In this document: piece by piece, positions 1-10,904 of the stretch
How positions within the stretch are numbered: position 1 is the first letter of the stretch
Layout of the letters: the number at the start of each line of letters is the position of its first letter
Assembly: GCF_027922365.1 (NCBI RefSeq)
Contig: NZ_BSFN01000007.1
Coordinates: 1-64,000, forward strand
DNA: 64,000 nucleotides
From: Pseudomonas turukhanskensis
Lineage (GTDB): Bacteria > Pseudomonadota > Gammaproteobacteria > Pseudomonadales > Pseudomonadaceae
Direction: 5' to 3'
Notes under the pieces: generated by a model
What the model saw: only the letters and a program-made list of their open reading frames with translations
What the model was told of the DNA's origin: nothing
Database searches by the model: none
Position numbers and translations under genes: made by a program

Positions 1-97
1 CTGTACGGAGATCGATTTATCAGGCCAACCTGGTAAAAGCATGGCCTGCCTAACGGCAGGCCGTTACCGGCCCGCACACAAAAAATCTGACAGTCCC

Positions 98-151
98 GGC
101 TGAAGCCTTTCCTACAGGAGCACACAGTCCCTTGTAGGAGAGGCTTCAGCC
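98..151. repeat. Inverted REP-like repeat, GGCTGAAGCC family
   Basis: The arms 98-116 and 133-151 are reverse complements with one mismatch, separated by 16 bases. The same TCGAGGCT/AGCCTCGA core returns at 1457-1474, 6095-6116 and 37544-37567. It is therefore a dispersed genomic repeat able to form a hairpin, distinct from the GAGCAAGCTCGC family also present in the window. Confidence 0.7.
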
Positions 152-258
152 TCGATGCGTTTAAAGCTTTAAGCCTCGCTTACCAATCTACATTTACCTG
201 CAGATTCTGGGTCCTCGCCTGCGCGGGGACGACGGAAGTTTTTGCTGCTTCCACCGTC

Positions 259-278
259 ATTCCCGCGCAGGCGGGAAT
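259..278. repeat. dRS3-like palindrome
   Basis: This is a 20-bp palindrome with arms ATTCCCGC and GCGGGAAT around GCAG. An imperfect inverted partner, with the GATTCTGG motif, lies at 203-235. The form ATTCCC-8-GGGAAT is the well-known Neisseria dRS3 pattern and is also scattered in other proteobacteria. Its role here is unknown. Confidence 0.6.
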
Positions 279-322
279 CCAGAGTGTCCAGGCGAGCGGG
301 AATTACAGGGGCTTCGCGTGGT

Positions 323-760
323 TTACGCCTTACTCACATACATGGTGATCTCGGCCCGAAACACGGCCTTATCCCCCACATACGCCATCACCGGCACCTT
401 CACATCCCCCAACGTCTCCCAATCCACCGCGCTACCATCGGCCACGGTGCGGACGTCTCCGTCGGCCTTGGCCAGGTATTCCACGGTCATGCCTTTTGGA
501 ATCCAGCGGCAGCCCGCCGGAATCGATACATCTGTCATGGTGCCCGCCGCCAGCTCGGCCGAGTTGCACAGGGCAATCGCATGCACGGTGCCGATATGGT
601 TCAGCACCTCGCGGCGTTTCGCGAAGGTGACTTCCGCATAGCCTGGGCGTAGCTCGACAAACTGCGGGGCAATGCTGGCGAAGTAGGGCGCAACCTGGCC
701 AATCATGCCGCTGAATTGGGCGGCGCCGGCTTGTTGGTACATCTGCATCATCTGGCTCAT
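323..760 (-). CDS. Hotdog-fold thioesterase-like protein (DUF4442)
   Basis: The 145-residue protein has the single hotdog domain of the DUF4442/PaaI-like group. It includes the conserved NHIGTVHAIALCN stretch that forms the active-site helix region, followed by the beta strands (GMTVEYLAKA). Such proteins are presumed acyl-CoA thioesterases, and the substrate cannot be told from sequence. The start at 760 is chosen because an AGGAG lies six bases upstream; a longer frame to 823 would enter the regulator's promoter. The gene is divergent from a TetR-family gene that probably controls it. Confidence 0.8.
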   Translation of the reverse strand: MSQMMQMYQQAGAAQFSGMIGQVAPYFASIAPQFVELRPGYAEVTFAKRREVLNHIGTVHAIALCNSAELAAGTMTDVSIPAGCRWIPKGMTVEYLAKADGDVRTVADGSAVDWETLGDVKVPVMAYVGDKAVFRAEITMYVSKA

Positions 761-823
761 AACAACTCCTGAAGGTAATTTTCGGTTGAATAGCAGTGCG
801 CGCCGAGTCAGTATTACCAGCAT

Positions 824-852
824 TAGAAATTAATTCTAGAAAAATATTCTAG
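824..852. promoter_or_regulatory. Candidate TetR operator
   Basis: Between the divergent thioesterase and TetR genes lie overlapping dyads. TAGAA-5-TTCTA spans 824-838, and CTAGAA-5-TTCTAG spans 836-852 as a perfect 6-bp inverted repeat. Position and symmetry fit an autoregulatory TetR-type operator just upstream of the regulator's start codon. This is inference from layout only. Confidence 0.5.
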
Positions 853-867
853 TTTGGCAGAGAGCCC

Positions 868-1446
868 ATGGCCCGACCTTCCCGCAAAGACGACATCCTG
901 CAAGCCGCCCTCGCGCTATTCACCGAGATAGGGGTGGATGCCACCACCATCGAAATGATCCGCGACCGTTCCGGCGCCAGCATCGGCAGCCTGTACCACC
1001 ACTTTGGCAACAAGGAACGCATCATTGGTGCGCTGTACCTGGCTGGCACAGGTGAGTACGCGGCGATGCTGGAGTTGGGCTTCAAAGAGGCTAAAAGTGC
1101 CAAGGATTGCGTGAAATTGCTGGTGACCAGTTATATCGACTGGGTGATCGCCAACCCTGATTGGGCGCGTTTTGTGTTGCACAGCCGTGGGCGGGTAGAA
1201 GCGGGGGAAATGGGTGATCAGCTACGCGAGGCCAATCGCGAGCATTTCGCGCGCATTCTCGAGGCGTTGGCCGGTTATCGTGAGCAGGGCCTGTTCCGCG
1301 AGATGCCGGCCGATTGTTTTGCGTCGGTGGTCATTGGGCCGACCCACGACTTTGCTCGTAATTGGCTGGCCGGGCGGGCGCTAACCGAGTTCGCCGGCTG
1401 CCGAGAGCTATTGGCCCAAATAGCCTGGGAAAGCGTGCGGGCTTGA
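868..1446 (+). CDS. TetR/AcrR-family transcriptional regulator
   Basis: The 192-residue protein has an N-terminal TetR helix-turn-helix: DDILQAALALFTEIGVDATT, then IRDRSGASIGSLYHHFGNKE at about residues 8-53. A helical ligand-binding C-terminal domain follows, with no recognisable ligand signature. Such dimers normally repress the adjacent divergent gene until a small molecule binds, here probably the DUF4442 thioesterase. A strong hairpin terminator follows at 1496-1524. The start ATG lies at 868, just after the dyad symmetry at 824-852. Confidence 0.92.
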   Translation: MARPSRKDDILQAALALFTEIGVDATTIEMIRDRSGASIGSLYHHFGNKERIIGALYLAGTGEYAAMLELGFKEAKSAKDCVKLLVTSYIDWVIANPDWARFVLHSRGRVEAGEMGDQLREANREHFARILEALAGYREQGLFREMPADCFASVVIGPTHDFARNWLAGRALTEFAGCRELLAQIAWESVRA

Positions 1447-1456
1447 AGTTCGAAAC

Positions 1457-1474
1457 TCGAGGCTGGCGCCTCGA
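1457..1474. repeat. REP-like hairpin, TCGAGGC family
   Basis: Inverted repeat TCGAGGC - TGGC - GCCTCGA immediately downstream of the TetR gene. It belongs to the same dispersed family as 98-151, 6095-6116 and 37544-37567. Confidence 0.55.
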
Positions 1475-1495
1475 TTCTTGCAACCGCAACTCCAC

Positions 1496-1524
1496 AAAAA
1501 AGCCCCGCATGGGCGGGGCTTTTT
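1496..1524. terminator. Bidirectional rho-independent terminator
   Basis: Stem AGCCCCGC (1501-1508) / GCGGGGCT (1513-1520) with a 4-base loop, flanked by an A-run on the left and a T-run on the right. It can serve both the TetR gene (+) and the converging cysI-DUF934 transcript (-). Confidence 0.9.
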
Positions 1525-1537
1525 AATCACCGGCCAA

Positions 1538-2035
1538 TTAAGCCCGGCGGCGGAACAACGGCTGCGGTTGATCCGCAGAGGCCTGATACACCTCGTTGAA
1601 CTCGCTAAAGGCTTTCAGCGCATCGTCCGGGTCTTTGTCTTCACGCAAGGCAAAGGCATCGAAGCCTACACGGTGCAGCGCCCACAGCTGGTCGCGCAGC
1701 ACGTCGCCAATGGCGCGCACTTCGCCTTTGTAGCCGTAGCGGGTGCGCAGCATGTAGGCGGTGGAGGAGTGGCGACCGTCGGTGAAGGCGGGGAAGTTCA
1801 GGGCGATGACTTGGAAGTTGTCCAGCTGATCGGCGATTTCTTCGATTTCTTCACCAGCTTCCAGCCATACGCCCAGGCCGCCATCACGGGCTTTCAAGGC
1901 GCTTGAGTGCTCCACGTACAGGCCCAGCGGCACTATCAGGTCGTCGCAGTTGGAAACGCCTTCCAGGGTCGCGTCCTTGGGCAGCAGGTGCCAGGTTTCG
2001 TCGACCAGTTGACCGTTCTTAATGATTCGCTGCAT
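1538..2035 (-). CDS. DUF934 protein, sulfite reductase partner
   Basis: The 165-residue protein is a DUF934 member, a family found next to cysI/sir genes in proteobacteria and implicated in assimilatory sulfate reduction without a proven biochemical role. The conserved LIVPLGLYVE and FPAFTDGRHSSTAYMLRTRYGY stretches are visible. The start at 2035 overlaps the 3' end of cysI by 17 bp and has AAGGAG upstream. A frame extending to 2200 lies inside cysI and is not used. The two genes clearly form one transcription unit. Confidence 0.9.
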   Translation of the reverse strand: MQRIIKNGQLVDETWHLLPKDATLEGVSNCDDLIVPLGLYVEHSSALKARDGGLGVWLEAGEEIEEIADQLDNFQVIALNFPAFTDGRHSSTAYMLRTRYGYKGEVRAIGDVLRDQLWALHRVGFDAFALREDKDPDDALKAFSEFNEVYQASADQPQPLFRRRA

Positions 2036-3677
2036 ATACGCGCTCCTTGAACGGGTCGATGCCGACACGGCGGAAGGTATCGAGGAAGCTTTCTTCGTCG
2101 GTACGGGTTTCCACGTACACGTTGATGATTTTGCTGACCACATCCGCCATGTCTTTCTCAGCGAAGGACGGGCCGAGAATCTGCGCCAGGCTGGCATCAC
2201 GGCCAGAGCTGCCGCCGAGCGAGACCTGGTAGAACTCCTGACCTTTCTTGTCCACGCCCAGAATGCCGATATGGCCGACGTGGTGGTGGCCGCAGGCGTT
2301 CATGCAACCGGAAATGTTCAGGTCGATATTGCCGATGTCGAACAGGTAGTCGAGGTCATCGAAACGACGCTGGATGGCCTCGGCAATCGGAATCGATTTA
2401 GCGTTGGCCAGCGAGCAGAAGTCGCCGCCCGGGCAGCAGATGATATCGGTCAACAAGCCAACGTTCGGGGTGGCAAAACCCAGTTCGCGCAGTTCGCCCC
2501 ACAGGGTGAACAGCTGGCTTTGCTCGACGTCGGCCAGAATGATGTTCTGGTTATGGCTGTTGCGCACTTCGCTGAAGCTGTAGCGATCGGCCAGGTCGGC
2601 GATGGCGTCCAGTTGCTTGTCGGTGACGTCGCCAGGGGCAACGCCCGTCGGTTTCAGCGACAGGGTAACGGCGGCATAACCAGGCTTCTTGTGGGCGAAT
2701 ACGTTGCGGCTTGCCCAGCGATCAAAACCCGGGTGCTCGGCGCGCAGGGCGGCCAGGGCATCAGCCTGGTCTTCCAGCGCCTTGTAGGCCGGGTCGATAA
2801 AGTGCGCAGCCACGCGAGCCACTTCGGCTTCGGTGAGGGTGCTCGGGCCGTCTTTGAGGTGCGCCCATTCAGCGTTTACGCGCTCGGCGAACACTTCGGG
2901 GGTCAGCGCTTTCACCAAGATCTTGATGCGCGCCTTGTACTTGTTATCGCGGCGGCCATAGCGGTTGTACACACGCAAAATGGCGTCGAGGTAAGTGATC
3001 AGGTGCTGCCACGGCAGAAACTCATTGATAAAGCTGCCGACAATCGGCGTGCGACCCAAGCCGCCGCCGACGGAAACGCGGAAACCCAGCTCGCCGGCTT
3101 CGTTTTTCACCGCTTCCAGGCCGATGTCGTGCACTTCAATAGCGGCGCGGTCGCTCACGGCGCCGTTGACGGCGATCTTGAACTTGCGCGGCAGGTGCGA
3201 GAACTCGGGGTGGAAGGTGGACCATTGACGAATGATTTCGCACCACGGACGTGGGTCGACCAGTTCGTCTTTGGCCACGCCAGCGAACTGGTCGGTGGTG
3301 GTGTTGCGGATGCAGTTGCCGCTGGTCTGGATGGCGTGCATCTGCACGGTAGCCAGTTCGGCAAGAATTTCCGGTACGTCTTCCAGTTCCGGCCAGTTGA
3401 ACTGCACGTTCTGGCGGGTGCTGATGTGGGCGTAGCCTTTGTCGTAGTCGCGGGCGATCTTGGCCATCATGCGCACTTGCGCCGAGGACATCAGGCCATA
3501 CGGCACGGCCACGCGCAGCATCGGCGCGAAACGCTGGATATAGAGACCATTCTGCAGGCGCAACGGGCGAAATTCTTCGCCAGAAAGTTCGCCAGCCAGA
3601 TAACGGCGGGTCTGATCACGGAACTGCTTGACGCGGCTCTCGATGATGTCTTGATCGTAACTGTCGTAGACGTACAT
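2019..3677 (-). CDS. Sulfite reductase hemoprotein subunit CysI
   Basis: The 552-residue protein is a siroheme sulfite/nitrite reductase of the Pseudomonas CysI type. It reduces sulfite to sulfide with six electrons in cysteine synthesis. Duplicated ferredoxin-like and siroheme domains are present. The siroheme/[4Fe-4S] ligands are C415-x5-C421 (CPGGDFC) and C458-x3-C462 (CMNAC). RQNVQFNW near residue 90 and the SGCMNACGHH segment are typical. No flavoprotein subunit (cysJ) lies nearby, so the electron donor is encoded elsewhere. It is co-transcribed with the overlapping DUF934 gene. Confidence 0.96.
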   Translation of the reverse strand: MYVYDSYDQDIIESRVKQFRDQTRRYLAGELSGEEFRPLRLQNGLYIQRFAPMLRVAVPYGLMSSAQVRMMAKIARDYDKGYAHISTRQNVQFNWPELEDVPEILAELATVQMHAIQTSGNCIRNTTTDQFAGVAKDELVDPRPWCEIIRQWSTFHPEFSHLPRKFKIAVNGAVSDRAAIEVHDIGLEAVKNEAGELGFRVSVGGGLGRTPIVGSFINEFLPWQHLITYLDAILRVYNRYGRRDNKYKARIKILVKALTPEVFAERVNAEWAHLKDGPSTLTEAEVARVAAHFIDPAYKALEDQADALAALRAEHPGFDRWASRNVFAHKKPGYAAVTLSLKPTGVAPGDVTDKQLDAIADLADRYSFSEVRNSHNQNIILADVEQSQLFTLWGELRELGFATPNVGLLTDIICCPGGDFCSLANAKSIPIAEAIQRRFDDLDYLFDIGNIDLNISGCMNACGHHHVGHIGILGVDKKGQEFYQVSLGGSSGRDASLAQILGPSFAEKDMADVVSKIINVYVETRTDEESFLDTFRRVGIDPFKERVYAANH

Positions 3678-3866
3678 ACGGGTCCTGTTTTCAGGCTGCT
3701 TACTGCCAAATCAGCGCGCACGGCCGCGCACTCCTCCCGGAGCCGGGGGAAGATACCAGTTCAGGTTTATGCGCAAAAGTGATGTTTTAGTATAAGAACG
3801 AAACTTATGGTGATAAGAACCGCTGGCTATAAGTCATTCCTGTTTGGCCAAGCCTGCTTGGCAGGC

Positions 3867-3935
3867 GCGAGCTTGCTCGCGAATCCGGGCAAACACGTTG
3901 CAAATGCCGATTGCAGGGTTCGCGAGCAAGCTCGC
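3867..3935. repeat. Inverted pair of Pseudomonas REP elements
   Basis: The arms at 3867-3883 and 3919-3935 are perfect 17-bp reverse complements (GCGAGCTTGCTCGCGAA type), separated by 35 bases and followed by CTCCTAC. This lies in the 356-bp gene-free gap between cysI and the small membrane protein gene. Similar units occur at 9983-10042 and 53938-53999. Confidence 0.9.
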
Positions 3936-4033
3936 TCCTACCAGATGTAAACCAGCCGTCATTTGTCGGAGCGCCCGCTGTGGTCTTAACTGCAGAACGG
4001 ACCATCCCATAAGCACAACAACAAGGGGCAGCC

Positions 4034-4168
4034 ATGACCGACCATACCCATACCTCCAGCGACACTCCGGAAGAAACCAACCGCGACAGCATCGTTGATG
4101 CTTGGGCCATCCTTATTCTTATCGCTCTGGCTGTTTCGACCGCTGTTTTCTGGGTAAGCCACCAGTAA
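4034..4168 (+). CDS. Small single-pass membrane protein
   Basis: A 44-residue frame begins with the polar, His/Thr/Asp-rich MTDHTHTSSDTPEETN. It continues with one hydrophobic helix (AWAILILIALAVSTAVFWV) and a short tail. AAGGGG precedes the ATG by six bases and a hairpin terminator follows directly, so it looks like a real monocistronic gene. No function can be assigned. The soluble N-terminus could face either side of the membrane. Confidence 0.7.
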   Translation: MTDHTHTSSDTPEETNRDSIVDAWAILILIALAVSTAVFWVSHQ

Positions 4169-4176
4169 CGCGTTAC

Positions 4177-4207
4177 ACGCCGCTTTTTGATAGAAAGTGG
4201 CGTTTTT
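4177..4207 (+). terminator. Rho-independent terminator
   Basis: Hairpin ACGCCGCTTT / AAAGTGGCGT with one mismatch, followed by TTTTTGT. It lies just after the small membrane protein stop codon. Confidence 0.7.
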
Positions 4208-4286
4208 GTAAGCATTCGCTGACAGATGGTGACAGATAGCCATCACGCATCCGCGTATACTCCGCAGCTGGTTTGAGTGTGAGTGT

Positions 4287-5381
4287 ATGAAGTTGAAGCG
4301 GTCATTGCGCACCGTAGTCGCGGTAGTGGGTTTACTCGCATGGAATTGCGTCAATGCAGCTAGCGTGGTGTTCCTCAACCCGGGCAAGACCGGTGAGGAG
4401 TTCTGGGATGGCTATGTCAAGTTCATGCAGGCCGCCGCGAGCGATCTGGGCATGCAGCTGCGCGTGCTCGACTCCCAGCGCGACCGCGACCTGATGCTCG
4501 CCCAGGCGCGCACTGTGTTGCAGGGCGACAGCAAGCCCGACTACCTCCTCTTTATCAACGAGCAGTACGCCGCCCCGGAGATTCTCCGGTTGGCCAAGGA
4601 CTCCGGCGTCAAGCTGTTCGCTGTCAGCAATACCCTCACGCCCGACCAGCAGCACGTCCTGGGCAGCAGCCGCGAAATCTACCCCAACTGGATTGGGAGT
4701 CTGGTACCCAACGACGTCGACGCTGGCTACATGATGGCTACTGGCCTGATCCAGCACGCCCGTGAGTCGCATTCGGGCCAGCCCCTGGAAATGCTGGCCT
4801 TCAGCGGTGTAAAGCAAACACCTTCCAGTCAGCAGCGCGAGCAGGGGCTGAAAAAAGCCCTGGCAGAAAACCCCGACGTTCGCCTGCGCGTGATCGCTTA
4901 CGGCGGCTGGCAGTGGCAGCGCTCCTACGACCAGGCGCGCACGCTGTTACCGCGTTACCCCAACGTAAATATGGTCTGGACTGCAAGCGACGAGATGGCC
5001 TTTGGTGTTATGCAGGCCGCGCAGGAGCTGGGGCATACGCCTGGCCAGGACATTCATTTCGCCACTATCAACTCCAGCGCCGAGGCGTTGCAGGCCAAGA
5101 TTGACGGCCGTATCGAAGTGCTAGTAAGTGGGCAGTTCACCATTGGCGGCTGGGCACTGGTGATGCTGCACGACTACGACAATGGCGTGGATTTTGCCAA
5201 GCGCGGCGGCAAAGATCGCACCTTGCCCATTTATGTGGAGCTGGATGAAACCCAGGCGGCGCGGCTGGCCAAGCACGTGGTGGGCAAAGATAACTACGGC
5301 CTGGATTTTCGCCGGTACCTGCTACAGAAACAGTCCAAGCTGCGCGATTACAACTTTTCCCTGCGGCCGCTGATTGACTGA
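4287..5381 (+). CDS. Periplasmic sugar-binding-like protein (Peripla_BP type I)
   Basis: The 364-residue protein has a cleavable signal peptide (about residues 1-24, ending VNAA). A type I periplasmic binding fold of the RbsB/LacI class follows: ASVVFLNPGKTGEEFWDGYVK at the start, DYLLFINEQ in the first lobe, VWTASDEMAFGVMQAAQELG and the FATINSSAEAL hinge region in the second lobe. It should bind a small ligand in the periplasm. No permease or ATPase gene is adjacent, so it may act as a sensor partner or serve a distant transporter. The ligand is unknown. Confidence 0.8.
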   Translation: MKLKRSLRTVVAVVGLLAWNCVNAASVVFLNPGKTGEEFWDGYVKFMQAAASDLGMQLRVLDSQRDRDLMLAQARTVLQGDSKPDYLLFINEQYAAPEILRLAKDSGVKLFAVSNTLTPDQQHVLGSSREIYPNWIGSLVPNDVDAGYMMATGLIQHARESHSGQPLEMLAFSGVKQTPSSQQREQGLKKALAENPDVRLRVIAYGGWQWQRSYDQARTLLPRYPNVNMVWTASDEMAFGVMQAAQELGHTPGQDIHFATINSSAEALQAKIDGRIEVLVSGQFTIGGWALVMLHDYDNGVDFAKRGGKDRTLPIYVELDETQAARLAKHVVGKDNYGLDFRRYLLQKQSKLRDYNFSLRPLID

Positions 5382-5390
5382 GCCGGGCGC

Positions 5391-5624
5391 TTACAGCCCG
5401 GCCAGGTGCAGCACCAGTTTCACCAGCGCAAACAACACCAGTACAAACAGCCCGGTAAACAGCACGCCGATAAAGATGAAGTGGCTGGGTTTGCCATGGC
5501 GGAAGTCGCGGGCGCGGTTTTTTCCGCTTTGCACCCCGAAGGCGGCGGCCACCACGCTGTGCAGCACTTGCCAGAGGGTGGGGGGCTGATCGTTGGGGTT
5601 ATTGAGGTGGTCGGGGTCGTCCAT
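5391..5624 (-). CDS. DUF2970 small membrane protein
   Basis: The 77-residue protein has the DUF2970 signature: TLWQVLHSVVAAAFGVQSGK, then DF, then one C-terminal membrane helix (FIFIGVLFTGLFVLVLFALV). The N-terminus is short, acidic and Asn-rich. The start at 5624 is chosen because GGAG lies six bases upstream; in-frame upstream ATGs exist but lack a ribosome site. The function of the family is unknown. It converges with the substrate-binding protein gene, leaving only nine bases between them. Confidence 0.8.
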   Translation of the reverse strand: MDDPDHLNNPNDQPPTLWQVLHSVVAAAFGVQSGKNRARDFRHGKPSHFIFIGVLFTGLFVLVLFALVKLVLHLAGL

Positions 5625-5766
5625 TGCAGGCTCCATCGGTTGCATCCCTTGCAGCAACCATAGCCGAAGATCGCCAGCAGGCCCGGCCTCAGCCATACTA
5701 GCGCCCTGAATCACCCCCCTTTTTTGCCATTTACGCTCGTTCTTGCAACGCCGTGCGGAGCTTTTC

Positions 5767-6069
5767 ATGAAATTCATACACCAGCGCGAACACCTCAACG
5801 AGGACGACATCGTCGTTATTCAGTGCTCGCAACCCTGCAATATCCGCTTGATGAACGACGCGAATTTTCGCAGTTTCAAAAATGGGGGTCGCCACACCTA
5901 TCACGGTGGTGCCTTTGTAGATTTTCCCGCCAAGATCGTGGTGCCGAGCAGCGGTTTCTGGAATATCACCATCGACACCGTGAGCCGCAAGGCCATCAGC
6001 GTCACCCGCAAGCCGACGCTGACCCACTCGATCAAGATTGTGCGCAAATCCCCGTCGCAGCTGCGTTGA
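5767..6069 (+). CDS. DUF1883 protein
   Basis: The 100-residue protein matches the DUF1883 family. MKFIHQREHLNEDDIVVIQCSQPCNIRLMND is at the start, followed by NGGRHTYHGGAF and GFWNITIDT. It is predicted to be a compact all-beta soluble protein. Family members are sometimes fused or linked to TIR or signalling domains, but this one stands alone. GGAG lies eight bases before the ATG. No function is assigned. Confidence 0.8.
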   Translation: MKFIHQREHLNEDDIVVIQCSQPCNIRLMNDANFRSFKNGGRHTYHGGAFVDFPAKIVVPSSGFWNITIDTVSRKAISVTRKPTLTHSIKIVRKSPSQLR

Positions 6070-6094
6070 GATCAGCGAGGTCGTGGTTTGCAGG

Positions 6095-6116
6095 AATCGA
6101 GGCTGAAGCCTCGATT
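6095..6116. repeat. REP-like palindrome
   Basis: Perfect 10-bp inverted repeat AATCGAGGCT - GA - AGCCTCGATT between the DUF1883 gene and the end of metH. It may also act as a transcriptional stop between the converging genes, although it lacks a clear T-run. Confidence 0.7.
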
Positions 6117-6162
6117 AGACCGTTCAAATAACCGCAATCACCGCCAGCAAAGCCATGCGGTC

Positions 6163-9873
<3,711 letters not shown>

Positions 9874-9982
9874 GGAGGCATTACCTGAAAAGCGCGAAAT
9901 AAAGTGGCCGCGATAATAGCAAAGCCACAACCGCCTGGAGCGCACCGGTGGTTCACATGAATTTGGCTCATGTTCCACCTTT

Positions 9983-10042
9983 TGTAGGAGCCAGCCGGCT
10001 GGCGAATGCCCTCAACAGCTTCGCTAGCGAGCTGGCTCTTAC
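9983..10042. repeat. REP pair upstream of metH
   Basis: GTAGGAGCCAGC...GGCTGGCG and its inverted counterpart CGCTAGCGAGCTGGCTC...TTAC flank a short AT-poorer centre. This is the GGAGCCAGC-type Pseudomonas REP in inverted orientation. It separates metH from the first gene of the accessory cluster. Confidence 0.7.
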
Positions 10043-10163
10043 GATCAGTTGACAGTTTGTCCACCGCTGCCCGTCTCGCACCTGACAACTCCGGAACTGC
10101 GCATTTATAGCCTCTGGCCAACAATGGCGCCCAGTTCAGCCCGCCGGGCCAAGGAGTAAACCA

Positions 10164-10850
10164 ATGGATATGCGCAGCGAAATAATGACCGCCCCCTTGA
10201 GTGACGGCCAACTGGTGTTGCTGGCAAATGCCGCGTTGCCGATGGCCGTGCGCGGTCATGCCGCTACCGATTGGAATGCCTTGGCCTGGACTGGCCAGTG
10301 CCAGGGGCTGCATAGCTGGCGTCTGGCGCGTATCGATGATGAGGAAATTGATCGCCTTGCCACGTTTTACCGCCGCCTGGCCTGCACGGGCGCCGAGCAG
10401 GCGCGGCGTCATCAGCAGCGCATTGTGCAGTTGCTGCGCGCCCGCCATCAGCAAGACCTGGCATTGATTCGCGCGCTGGCACTGCCAGGCCAGGTCATCG
10501 TGGTGGCGGCCAATGGATCGCACAATGACTTCTACCAGGTAGCGGATGAGCAGGCCTTGGGGGCGTTGATCTGGCAGCACCGTCTGTACGCCGCCAGCCT
10601 GGCGCCGCAGCAAGTCACCGGCCCGGCGAGCAGCAACTACCAGCGTTTGCTTGCAGCGCAACGCAGCCAGGGTCACGACAGCCTGCTGTTGCTGTTCACC
10701 GCGCGGCCGGTGGTGCTGCAGCTGGACGGCAGTGGCGTGCGCTTGCATGGCGCGAGCGCCGGCTACCTGGCTGCTGCCGTCGACATGCTGCCGCCCGGCA
10801 CTCACTGGCAGGTGCAGGCCGACGTAAAAAAGACCTGCCGCGCCGCCTGA
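10164..10850 (+). CDS. Unknown protein, first gene of accessory cluster
   Basis: This 228-residue soluble protein belongs to no family I recognise. An Ala/Leu/Arg-rich helical region (about residues 55-105) is followed by alternating hydrophobic strands (VIVVAANG, SLLLLFTARPVVLQLDG). There is no signal peptide or membrane segment. AAGGAG sits six bases before the ATG. It is the first of twelve co-directional genes and 54 bp ahead of the next, so it probably belongs to the same system. It could be a sensor or effector subunit, but no catalytic motif is evident. Confidence 0.75.
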   Translation: MDMRSEIMTAPLSDGQLVLLANAALPMAVRGHAATDWNALAWTGQCQGLHSWRLARIDDEEIDRLATFYRRLACTGAEQARRHQQRIVQLLRARHQQDLALIRALALPGQVIVVAANGSHNDFYQVADEQALGALIWQHRLYAASLAPQQVTGPASSNYQRLLAAQRSQGHDSLLLLFTARPVVLQLDGSGVRLHGASAGYLAAAVDMLPPGTHWQVQADVKKTCRAA

Positions 10851-10904
10851 CTGGCGCGGCTACCCACACCGGCTCGAAAACTCCCTGAGCAAGGACCCGC
10901 CTCT

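Larger units (their letters stand above)
1..322. other. Gene-free repeat-rich stretch
   Basis: No convincing coding region is seen here. It holds a hairpin with 8-bp arms and a 4-base loop (43-62), a near-perfect 19-bp inverted repeat carrying GGCTGAAGCC (98-116 and 133-151, one mismatch), and a palindrome ATTCCC-8-GGGAAT (259-278). The short open frame over 242-652 runs antisense to the thioesterase gene and has no family resemblance. Confidence 0.7.

Noticed and set aside
2022..3782. Open frame of 586 codons opposite cysI
   Set aside because: Antisense shadow of cysI with no domain and no ribosome site.
9874..9978. Longer metH with 35 extra N-terminal residues
   Set aside because: The extension runs through the untranslated leader, does not resemble MetH, and gives more than the usual length.
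9874..10163. Cobalamin or SAH riboswitch upstream of metH
   Set aside because: No conserved B12 box or SAH-type pseudoknot was recognised; a covariance-model search would settle it.
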